From positions 66,162-87,224 of the forward strand of contig PS015157.1 of assembly GCA_048213135.1 (NCBI GenBank): a stretch of 21,063 bases of DNA, written 5' to 3'. This DNA is from Reclinomonas americana ATCC 50394 (taxonomy: Eukaryota > Jakobida > Jakobea > Jakobida). The notes beneath the pieces are model-generated. The model was given only the letters and a program-made list of their open reading frames with translations. It was not told where the DNA came from and searched no databases. Each line of letters opens with the position of its first letter. Positions within the stretch are counted from its first letter, which is position 1. The position numbers and the translations under genes were made by a program. Of the stretch, positions 1 through 9,223 are shown one piece after another.

Positions 1-1536
1 GCCACAGCATGCGCGCGTCCGTCAAATGTCACTTGGTTCATGCAACCCTCGTTTCACAACGTACCATGTAGAGCGGGGTGCCGCAGATGGTGGTCATCAT
101 CGAGTCATCGTCAAACGATTTGGCGAATCCAAAGTCGGCGATCTTGATCACGGCTTGGTACGAGGCCTCGCTGAGCAGCAGATTCTGCGGCTTCAGGTCG
201 CGGTGCACAATGTTCCGCGTGTACAGGAATGCCAGTCCGCGTGCTGCGCGCAAAGCATACACACACGTCAGTGAACGCCGCAGGGAACGAGAGGCAAATA
301 GGGTGTGCGCGTGTGTTACAGTGTGGAGGTGCCTCACACTACGTGGCAACACACGCAATAAGATTCGCACGCACCAATCTGTCGCAAAAAGTTCTGCGCG
401 ATATGTTCCGGGAGGGGCCCATGCTGTCGCAAGAAATGCGACATGTCTCCGCCGGCACAGAACTCCATAAACAAATACACATGCGCTCGGCCCGTCTGTG
501 CAAGCAACACACACACACACACACACGTGATCGCATCGGTCAGTATGTCGTGCAGAAAATCCTTGTGTAAAATATGACAGCGACGCGTGGCATCTGGTGC
601 AGAGACTGAAGGGAATAGAACACGCAGAGAGAGACACAGAGAGACACACACACACACAAGTGATGCTCCCATTGCGATGGACACGAACGATCGCGAATGC
701 GAGAGAAGCGAGCGGGCCCGGAGTGTGAGCGCGTGAGCGCGGATGCGAGGTCTAATTTGAGAACTGAGAACGACGCACAACGAATACCTCACACACACGG
801 GGCGATGGCGTGCGCATCTGTCTGCGCCACACCGCAATGTCTCTGACAGCAACCACATAGATGTACGGAGTACGGGCGTGCCCGGCGGGGGAAAGAGAAT
901 TTCCCGCGTAATCAAGAGTAACCGCTCCTGCTCACACACACTCTCTCTCTTTCTCTCTTTCTTCCGCCTCCCCCCCTTTCTCTCTACGTGTGTGCGCGTG
1001 TGAGACATGAGCGAGTGAGCACGCGCGTGCGAAAGAGAGAGAGTCGGGCAAGTGTCAGTCGGTGTGTGATCACTACTCACACACACGCACACGCGCGCGC
1101 TCCACGCTCTCTTCGCTCTCACCTGCGAGTACTCCAACCCCACGATGTTCGGGTGCCTCAGCTCCTGGCAGATCTTGATCTCCTACGCACACAAACACAC
1201 AGCACAAACAAAAGCGTTACATAAAAGTCAACACGCGCACTCTCTTCTCCCTCTCTCTCTCACACTCTCTCTCACCTGTGCCAGGTTTTCCCTGCTCTTT
1301 GGTGAGAGCTTATCATTGGAGATGACCTTGACAGCGACATCGCGAAGGGTTTCCCGATGTCGACCTCGCCACACAATCGCAAACGATCCAGATCCACTGT
1401 CACACACACAAGCACACCGCGTTACTCTCTCGCACTGTTGTCATCGCCCCCCTCCTCTCTCTCCATGTGGCACACAAACTCACATTTTTTGTGGTGTGAC
1501 TATGTAGTCACCAATGACTTTGTTTTGGTGTGACAT
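1..1536 (-). CDS. ATG1/ULK-family serine/threonine protein kinase (N-terminal part; continues beyond the left edge)
   Basis: Five exons join in phase on the minus strand: 1536-1484, 1396-1276, 1182-1123, 495-375 and 243-65. The start ATG (1536-1534) opens a short exon reading [17 protein letters not shown], and splicing then completes the glycine loop [15 protein letters not shown]. Further landmarks are VAVKVI (catalytic lysine), [22 protein letters not shown] (hinge), the catalytic loop [20 protein letters not shown] (DFG) and CGTPLYM of the activation segment. FGFA after the DFG, GSGSFA in the loop and LKPQNLLLS are typical of ATG1/ULK kinases, which start autophagosome formation downstream of TOR and AMPK. 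The kinase domain is N-terminal, as in ATG1. The last exon ends at a donor (ATG|gtacgt), so the rest of the C-lobe and the regulatory tail lie outside the window. ARMC8 lies upstream on the same strand, about 200 bp away. Kinase identity is certain; the ULK subfamily is very likely. Confidence 0.88.
496..1122 (-). repeat. Long, microsatellite-rich intron of the ULK-like kinase gene
   Basis: This intron joins two exons in phase 0 (...LEYSQ | TGRAHVYLF). At 627 nt it is far longer than the roughly 60-130 nt introns elsewhere. It holds (CA)n near 507-526 and 641-656, CT-rich tracts near 940-985 and alternating CA/CG near 1076-1100. I see no convincing extra exon: open frames inside it are low-complexity Arg/Cys/Val translations of the repeats. 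Confidence 0.7.
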
Positions 1537-1558
1537 TCTCTTGTCAGTCACACACGCG

Positions 1559-1586
1559 CGCGCACACACAGAGTGGTGTGTGCGCG
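1559..1586. repeat. Perfect 11-bp inverted repeat of alternating purine-pyrimidine sequence upstream of the kinase gene
   Basis: CGCGCACACAC at 1559-1569 is followed after 6 nt by its exact reverse complement GTGTGTGCGCG at 1576-1586. It lies 23 bp upstream of the kinase start codon, in the 202-bp space after the ARMC8 stop. It could form a hairpin in the 5' leader. Both arms alternate purine and pyrimidine, so Z-DNA is also possible. It may simply be a by-product of the local CA/CG simple sequence. Confidence 0.55.
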
Positions 1587-1738
1587 TTGCTTGTCTTCCC
1601 CCTTCTCCAGTCACAAGCGACTGAGTCGAGTCTGTGCGCGTGCGACAGAGAGATCAGCAAGGAACATCATCATCGATCATCAAAGTCACTGCGCTCACCA
1701 CACGATTTGCAACGATTGATTGCGAGGACAAGCAATTT

Positions 1739-4700
1739 TCAAATAACTACATTTTCAGACGTTCGCGACTGTCGCTCGCTCAGCGCCCTGTTGAGCTCGT
1801 CGAGTGCAAACTTGGCGCGGCTGGCCACTTGCGGATCCCGAGTGCTTCCGCCGGCGGCGGCGGCGGCGGAGGCTGCTGCTGCAGCAGTCGGAGCCCCGGG
1901 TGACGAGGCCGGAGCCCCGGGCGAAGCGATCGGAGCTGCGGCGCTGCTGGTTCCGGAGGTGAGATCGACGAGTGCCTCGTGGATACCGGCGTCCAAGAGG
2001 CGCACAGCTCGCTCGCGGTGTCCGGCGGTCCGTTCCAGAACGAGGTTGATAATGGTCCACAGAGCCGGCTCGGCGACGGTGGCGTTTGTGTGCTTCTGCG
2101 CAAAGCAAACTGCGGTCAGTTCGGCTCTTCACACACCCCTCTCTATTCGCGCTCGCCAACTCACCAGTGCAGATAATAGAATGCGCACACACTCGGCATC
2201 GTTGCAGAGCACGTCCTTTTGTCGCTGGCTGCCCGACGCAATATTGGTGAAGCAGAAGAGCACCTGCGACAGCAGCTCTTCACGCAGACTGCCGTCACTG
2301 GCGGCCACAGGCGACGTTGCCGTGCCCACCGCAGCACTGCTGCTGCTGCCGCCCTGCGGCGACACAGCCATTCCTCTTCCTCCCTCTCCGTCATCTTCCT
2401 CCTCCTCATCGTCCTCCTCCGCCTCGCCGCCACGCTGCTCCACCTCCATGCTCGACGCCGTCGACGCGTCTTGCATCTCTACATCAGACGTCACGCTGCG
2501 ACTTGCTCTGCCCACCGCCGACTGCGCGATCCGCTTCAGCAAGCCAAACAGTTCACCATTCTCGGCCTCCAGCACGGCGGCAATGTTGGCCGCATCGGGA
2601 GACATCAAGTTGCGCACCAGCTTGATGGCTTGAATCGCCACTCGCCTGTCGCTATCCTCCAACAATCTACATGCGTGCGCGAGAGTGAGAGCATGTGCGG
2701 TGGAATGGTGACCCACATATGAGAGATGAACCTGAAAATGTGATCAAAGCCCACGTGCGACAACACGTTCTCCTTGACGGCGTCGCCGGCGTGGAACAGC
2801 AGATTCTTCAACAGCCACACAGCGTGCTCACGCACAGCACTCGGTTGCGATCGCTGCATGTCACGAACTGAGCGAGATCCATCACCTCGCGTGTCATCAA
2901 AGTCGCACACAAACCTCCAGGAGCACCGCCACACGCGCCACGCCACCATTATCTACAAACGTGGTTTTCAACGGCGAAAAGTCGACCACCAGATTGCACA
3001 GCGCCGCCAGGCACAAGTTGCGAACCTCGGTGTCGGCGTCATCCAGAAGCTGGCAGATATGCACACACACTCAGCGCTCACTCCCTCTTCACCCCACCGC
3101 AGCACTTACCGTCATCAGTGGCGCCACAATGCCCTCCTGTACGAGCGTGGTGCGTAGGTACTTGGTGGACCGCGACAGACACCGAGAGCAGTCGCAGGCA
3201 GCGGCGCGTACTCGTGCCGACGAGGTGTCACTCAACGCCGCCACCACGCGTGGAACCAACTGCGCGTCGATCACCGCCTTGCGACCCTCTTCACGTTCGG
3301 CCGAGAGTGCGGCCAGCAGGCGCAGCACGCCTTCACGCGCGCGCGGCAACGGATTCTCCAGCAACGGTGCCACCTTGGCAATCACATCACCATTCAACGC
3401 CGCCCTCTGCAACTCCACGTCCGATCGCACCAGCGTGCCTGGTTGTGGGCGACAGTGAGTGGCGACGATGCCGGAGCGTGACGACTCGGTGGCACGCACG
3501 CAACTCAGAATAAAGGGTATTTCTTCGATGAACGGCACCTGATCGGAGAGGAGCTTCATCAGTGCCGGCAGCACGCCAAACATCAGCGCCGCGGGTGACG
3601 GTCGCGGTCGCATGCTGGCCAAACTGATCGATCGGGCGAGTGTGGTGTGAGTGCATCATCGCGCAACAGTGCACCTCTGCCCTCATTGCACACGCACCAT
3701 GCGCACGCCAGACTGCGTGTACGCGGTTGCTTGCTCTTCACGAGTGAACCGAGAGCGTCCTGCAGACTGGCGACGGCACTCGCCGCCGACGGCACCGACG
3801 ACGACGATGACGATGACGGTCCAGCGTCACGATCGCTCACTCGCGCCACCGTCACATGCTCCCGTAGCACCGCCGACGACTGCAGCAGCAGCTGCGTGCT
3901 ACTGGCATCGCCACGTGCGATAAGACTGGCGAGCGTGCCGAGTCCAGCCTCTTGCAGCTGCGGCGACGGAGCGAGATGAGAATGCGGGCGACACACAGAG
4001 AAAGAGAAAGAGAGGGGGAAAACATCACACAACGTTGGGCGACTCCGAGTACACCAGACGCAGCACGGCATCAAACAGACGCTGCGAGTCGAACACGACA
4101 CTCGACTCTGGCAACGACACCGCTCGGCTCACCAACGCCGCCACATTCTGCTGCGTCTGATCGCTCCCACTGTGCGCGCGCGTCGACTCCAACAACTCAG
4201 TCAATCGCAGCACTGCATCGGGATGCTGCGCCAAACACACACACACAATCAGCCAGCCCATCATCTCCACTGAGCACAATCCTCGCCCTCACGCAACTCG
4301 CACAAACGGCGCAATCGTCAGCGCCGACACATGCTGGTACCACAACTTCAGCGTGCGCGTGCCCGACTCAATCACCTTGCTCGACGCCTCCGGCATCACC
4401 AGCAGCTGCAGCAGCACATCCACCGCATCCTCAGGAATGCAAGCGTCGACCGGCTGCGGCGCTGCAATGGATCAGGCGTGTGAGCGACAGCGGGAGGGAG
4501 GGCGGAAGAGGGTGAGGGAGAGCGTGCGAAACTGCAAGCAAAGCTGCCGAGACAGGTCGATGCCTGCACCACAATGTCTTCCACGAGACTGCGTCGACGA
4601 CAATGAGGAATTGGAACGACATGTCGTCACACTCACTCACGCACACACACACGCGCGCACACAGTACTCACTCTCTCACACACACTCACACACATGCTCT

Positions 4701-5012
4701 CTCTCTCTCTCTCTCACGCACGCACACACTCTATATCTCTCTCAATCACACACATTCACAGATTCACTTGTGCGCCCCCACCCCCACCACTTACCTCACA
4801 TGCACGTGGGCGCTCAACCTCCCCACCACACTCAACAACAGCGGCAGCGCGCGCGCACTCAACGCCTCCTTCTGCTTCCGATTGCCGACCACCAAGTTCT
4901 TGCATCGTCGCACACACTCATGCAACACATGCAAGTCGATGTCGCCTTCTGCCCCGCTCACTGCACTCTCCAGCCCGCGCAGAACCTGCTCGTGAACCGC
5001 ACTCACTGACAT
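1739..5012 (-). CDS. ARMC8: ARMC8 / Gid5 (Vid28)-like armadillo-repeat subunit of the CTLH/GID E3 ubiquitin ligase
   Basis: Ten exons join in phase: 5012-4795, 4588-4533, 4461-4298, 4225-4031, 3957-3698, 3623-3110, 3049-2911, 2867-2732, 2666-2165 and 2095-1739 (TGA), giving about 846 residues. Recognisable blocks in order are LVVGNRKQKEAL near the N-terminus, SDVELQRAAL, RVRAAACDCSRCLSRSTKYL, AALCNLVVDFSPLK, LFHAGDAVKENVL, HIFRLLEDSDRRVAIQAIKL, CFTNIASGSQRQKDVLCND, LWTIINLVLER and a final SRAKFALDEL. These follow the order of metazoan ARMC8, which is about 670 residues, so this protein is longer. The excess includes Ser-rich, acidic (Glu/Asp) and Ala/Pro-rich inserts. ARMC8 is a scaffold of the CTLH/GID complex, which ubiquitinates cytosolic and nuclear targets. 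The start MSVSAV is chosen by family length; an in-frame ATG at 5162 would add 50 residues. The donors at 4298 and 4031 have close alternatives. The intron at 2868-2910 is only 43 nt. Confidence 0.9.
4627..4758. repeat. CA/CT microsatellite cluster in ARMC8 intron 1
   Basis: Interrupted (CA)n, (CG)n and (CT)n runs fill much of the 206-nt first intron of the ARMC8 gene (4589-4794). That intron is about three times longer than the gene's other introns, and the extra length is essentially this repeat. Confidence 0.75.
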
Positions 5013-5170
5013 CGACAAAGGAGGAGACAACTGAAATGGCGGCGCCTGGTGCGCGAAATGGCGATCAAAGTCGTCGCTGCGGTCGTCGTCGTCAGCTCGT
5101 TGATCGGCTGTCTGGCTGTGTTGCTTCAAGTGGGCGGCGGCGGCGGCGGGTGCAGTCGGCATAGCAGCAA
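5013..5170. promoter_or_regulatory. Compact bidirectional promoter between the ARMC8 gene and the Q/P-rich protein gene
   Basis: Only 158 bp separate the proposed ATG codons of two divergent genes, so both must start transcription in or near this space. It contains two direct copies of GAAATGGCG (5033-5041 and 5055-5063) starting 22 bp apart. The first continues as AAATGGCGGC, which resembles the animal YY1 site; the link to a YY1-like factor is inference. No TATA box is evident. If the ARMC8 start is the upstream in-frame ATG at 5162, the gap between start codons shrinks to 8 bp. Confidence 0.55.
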
Positions 5171-7169
5171 ATGACTGATTTTCAGGTCCACTTTGCGCGC
5201 GCTCACACACCATTCGCATTCATACTCACACACACGCGCGCGCGCGTTCATGTTACACAGAAGCGACTGCAGGCGTTTCGTGAGCGACTGGCTGCGCATG
5301 TGACAACGACAGACTCGGTGTGTGTGTGTGTGTGTGTGTGTTGTGTGTGAGAGAAAGAAAGAGTGGGCCCTCTTCACTCACAAGCTCGCAGGCGAATGAG
5401 ACGTGGGGTGTTCCGCAGCTGGCCACTCGTCTTGTGCGTGATGTGCGCGACCAGGGCTCTGTGCGCGCCACTGCTGCAGTCGCAGGGTCGATGGCGGCCA
5501 TGGGAGCTGTCGGGGGAGGCGGAGGAGGAAGCGCGTACACATCGTCTGCGAGTGCTGCAGCAGTGACGCGATCGACCAATGCCGAGTGCGTGAGAGAGAG
5601 AGCAGGGAGTCGTGTTTGTGCTGCTACTGCCGGAGGCTCATTACGCGGTTCACAGTGCACATCTCATGGACATGCATTCGCGATTTGCGGAGCTCGAGCG
5701 TGATTTGCGACCGCTGCGCACGCTGCGGCATGAGGCTCCGGCGGCGCCTACAGTGGAGCAAGTGCGACAGGAGATGTCGGCACGACAGGAGACGCTGTCA
5801 CAGTTGGGCAGGCCGTCGGTGGCCGTGGGAGCGGCCAGTGCTGCTGGGGCGGCGGCGGCCGCAGCGGCGCCCAGACCGTCGTCGTCGCAGCAGCAGCAGC
5901 AACCGTACTACAACATGCGTGTGGAGACGGGCGATAATGTGGTCACTGCCAGCGATCTGGTGGCGCGCATGCAGTTGCAGAATGCGCGCCGGGGAATGCC
6001 ATCGGCATCGGTTGCGGCCATGCAGCAGCACCAGCAGCACCAGCAGCCGCAGCCGGATCCCATGAGCTTTTACTCGCGACCGGCGCCGCAAGTGGCGCCG
6101 CCTCCGACGCAGCGCAACACCACCACGCGTATTTTGACCACGGGAGCGGCGCGACGCGGTGGCGGGTCGGCACAGGCGAATGCTGCCGCGGCGGAGGCGG
6201 GCGAATGGCGGGTTCCCAGAGCCGATGAGCCGGCGTGGACACAGGGTACAACTCAGCAGCTGGACATTGAGAAGTTTCATCAGCGCTGGCTCACATATAG
6301 ATGCATATGCATGTTTTCACTCACATGGGGCGCGTGCGCGACAGAGTGCTGGCCTTGTACCGCGCCACAGAACTACGCGAGCCCGACGATGCCGATCTAC
6401 CACCGGCCCAGGCGCAAGCGCAACCGATGCCCAAGCCGGTGCCGCAACCGAACCCGCCGACTTTTACCGTGTCACTCTCAGCCTTGCAACAGCAACGCAC
6501 CGTTCAGCCAGCTACCGCTGGCATCGCCACCGCTGCCACCACCACTACGACCACCACCGCAACGACCACCAACTATAATGGACGACAAGACCGCTCGCAC
6601 ACCGACTACGAGGCGCTGTTTCGCGAGTTGTCCACTCGCCCGGCTGGGGCGGCGGATTCTCTGCCACTGACCACCACCGCGAATGCCGCCGCCGCTGCGT
6701 TGGCGCCGCCACCGACGGCCGCGATTCGACCATCGGCACAACCGCATCGCCCACCTCCGGCCCCGCCGCAGCCTGCAGCATCCACAACCATGGCTCCGCC
6801 ACTCCCGCAAAAGCCTCCCGGGCGGGAACCACCACGGCGGCCACCGCCACCCCCACAAGCCGTGGACGCCACCTCCAGCGACGAGGAATTGGTGGCGTCC
6901 CATGAGACGTCGCCCAAGGCCAATGCCGGCACAGATCACTCGCCTCGACGCACCTTGCCGCAGTCGCGCCTGCCCATTCGCAAGCCGCGTACCGGCCACG
7001 ACGCACTGTCACCGGTGCGACCAAAGACGTCGGTGTGGATGGGCAACCAGGAATTGTCGCCTGTGATGCCGACCTCGAATTCGGTGGCCGACTCGTCGTT
7101 CGGCATGCCTTCGCCACCACCACCGCCCAAGATGTACGATCCGTCGCGATACGCGTCGCATCCTGCCGC

Positions 7170-7205
<36 letters not shown>

Positions 7206-7783
7206 GCAACAGCAACAAGCGTTGGCAGCTGCGCGGAGACAAGTCGACGAGACGGTTGATGGCGAGGAGCACCACGAGCAGGAGGATGACGAAGAGGAGT
7301 ACGGCACGCTGGCCGACCACAGCCAGAGCATGAAGATCTGGCAGATTGTGCGCGAGATTCTGCGCGAGCTGCAAGGCATGGAGGGCTCGCACAGGTTACG
7401 CCCGCAACGGCGGCAACTGAAAATGCTGCTGCGCACACACGACGCACTGTTCGACGAGGAGCGTGAACTGAGTCGCATCGAGTACGGCCTGCTGTACGAG
7501 CAGTACGTGTTCCTGACCAAGCTGCAGACCATTGAGGCGCTCGGCGCGGCGCAAGGATGGGGTGAGCAGCTGGTGCTGGGTGAGTGACGATGTTCTCCGT
7601 TTCTTTTCATTGTCGTTGTGCATGATTTGACTGGCGGCGGATGCAGAGGGCAATGAGGACGAGGAGACTGTGGAGAATGAGACCGTGCTGCTGCAGACGA
7701 TTCGGGAGCTGCTGTACCAGGAGAACGATCAGTTCCAGTTGGCGGATTACCGATTGCCAGATACCGACGGCAATGTGCGATAA
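5171..7783 (+). CDS. Unrecognised Gln/Pro/Ala-rich protein with conserved-looking helical N- and C-terminal segments
   Basis: Proposed exons are 5171-5185, 5261-5317, 5392-5585, 5656 to about 6245, about 6347-7579 and 7647-7783 (TAA), roughly 740 residues. The 15-bp first exon (MTDFQ) joins in phase to KRLQAFRERLAAHV, then to ETWGVPQLATRLVRDVRD and HLMDMHSRFAELERDLRPL. The middle is low complexity: Ala-, Gln-, Pro- and Thr-rich, with a 16-residue Gln run. The C-terminus is ordered-looking and helical: SMKIWQIVREILRELQG, LLYEQYVFLTKLQTIEAL, LLQTIRELLYQENDQFQ, LADYRLPD. I do not recognise a family. A disordered middle between helical ends suits a scaffold or adaptor protein, but that is inference. 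Introns 1-3 and the last are 67-75 nt, supporting those junctions. The junction near 6246-6346 is unresolved because the frame changes there. The gene is divergent from ARMC8 and convergent with the phospholipase gene. Confidence 0.72.
7171..7218 (+). repeat. Polyglutamine-encoding (CAA)n tract
   Basis: Sixteen glutamine codons lie in a row inside the Q/P-rich protein gene. Fourteen are CAA and two are CAG, so the run is close to a pure trinucleotide repeat and likely length-variable. It lies just before an acidic stretch (EEHHEQEDDEEEYGT) and the helical C-terminal segment. Confidence 0.9.
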
Positions 7784-7898
7784 TAATGAATGGGAGAGTG
7801 CGTCATTAAGCGGTTCACAACAAAATGGTACACATTTTACGATTGTACGCATACGAACGACAACAACAACAACAGGAAAGAAGCAGGGGCCATGTGGT
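7784..7898. other. Convergent 3' intergenic region with a short (CAA)n run
   Basis: This 115-bp space separates the stop of the plus-strand Q/P-rich protein gene from the stop of the minus-strand phospholipase gene. It must contain both 3' ends. It is less GC-rich than the genes and includes a (CAA)n run near 7858-7873. No AATAAA is visible on either strand. Confidence 0.6.
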
Positions 7899-9168
7899 TC
7901 ACTTGGGCGGCGTGGTGACCAGGTCCAACAGGAACTTGAGGACTCCCTTGTCCTGCGTTGCGGGAGCACAAGATTTGTGAGTCTCTAGTCAGTTGGTGGA
8001 CGGACGACAAGCCAGTGTGCACGAACCGACAGGATGCCCATGTGGTCCTTCTCGGGGTACACGCGAGTCGTCACAGTGTTTCCCGCCGCCTGCCACTTGA
8101 TGCACTCCTGCGGTAGAGGAGAGTGAGAAGGGTGCAAAAAGTCGTTTTGTCTTCCGTCGCCTCCGTTTACCTTGAGCGACTCGAGCGGCACCGTGCCGTC
8201 GCCATCACCGCTGATCTTTGTCGGCTCAGCATCAAACGAGGCGTACACGAGGCCGTGCTCTGTCGGCACACCGCTGCCGTGCAGACAGTAGAGCGGAATA
8301 CCGGGCGCCGCCTGCATGTCACCACTCAGCAATCCAGACACACACAAACTCTCGCGTGAAGGAGAAGAAAACCAACCAGACTGGAGATCTTGCCGCGCGT
8401 CGTCTTGTAAATCGCGCTCGTGATGGGCGCGTTGAGGTCGTTGAACAGCTTTTCGAAATCCGCGGCCTTGTATTCGCGCGGCGGATTGCCGACAGTGACC
8501 AGCACCTTCTGCTCGTTGAACTCCACCGTCGGCACCAGCCACACAACGCCACCAAACTGACGCGTCACGTCGCGGATGCGCAGGCGGTTCACCAGCTCCG
8601 TCTTGCCGACCTTGATGCCAAAATTGTCGCCGCTAATCACCGCACGGAGGGCCTTGACGGCCCCGAGCCACGGCGCACCCAGAGTGACCACTGGAGGGCG
8701 AAAAATGAGTCACTGGGAGGCGAGGGGGATAGAAAAGCGTGTTACGCAACGTGAATCAACATAGGTGTTCTTCCACTCGTCGCTCTGCTGATTCAAAAAG
8801 TGCACCGAGGTCGGGCCACCCATCGAGTGCGCCACCAGCACCACCTTGCGGTTGTTGTTGGCACGATACGTGTTCTCAATAAGTTGTCGCACGCGGTCGT
8901 TGTAGCTGTTCTTCGAGGAGTCCACGGGGAGGCGCCAGTCGTACTGCGGAGAGAGGATGAGAAAGAGAGAGGAAGCGCGGCGACAACACAACATGTGCTC
9001 TGCACGAAACAGGTGCGCCACGCAGATCTACTCCCGCACGGTATCCGACGGCCCTGAGCGACGCAATGAGTTCGTTGAAGTAGGCCGTGTACGTGTTGGG
9101 CACGCCCCAGCCGCGGTCGAGGAAATCAACGCCTGCGCAGACGCAAGGTAAGCGGTGTCACACACACA

Positions 9169-9223
<55 letters not shown>

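Noticed and set aside
1530-2633. Plus-strand open frame of 367 codons
   Set aside because: It is the antisense shadow of ARMC8 exons 9-10, made of Ser/Ala-rich translation of GC-rich codons. The minus strand carries the family motifs.
5253-5660. Minus-strand open frame of 135 codons upstream of ARMC8 (starts MHCEPRN)
   Set aside because: It lies opposite plus-strand exons that join in phase and read as ordinary protein (ETWGVPQLATRLVRDVRD). The minus frame has no recognisable domain and cannot be joined cleanly to ARMC8.
7985-8026. Phospholipase C-terminus reading through to the TAG at 7985
   Set aside because: A donor at 8026 and an acceptor at 7953 join HMGILS to DKGVLKFLLDLV, which resembles the C-terminal helix of PLA2G15. 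The read-through tail VRAHWLVVRPPTD does not.
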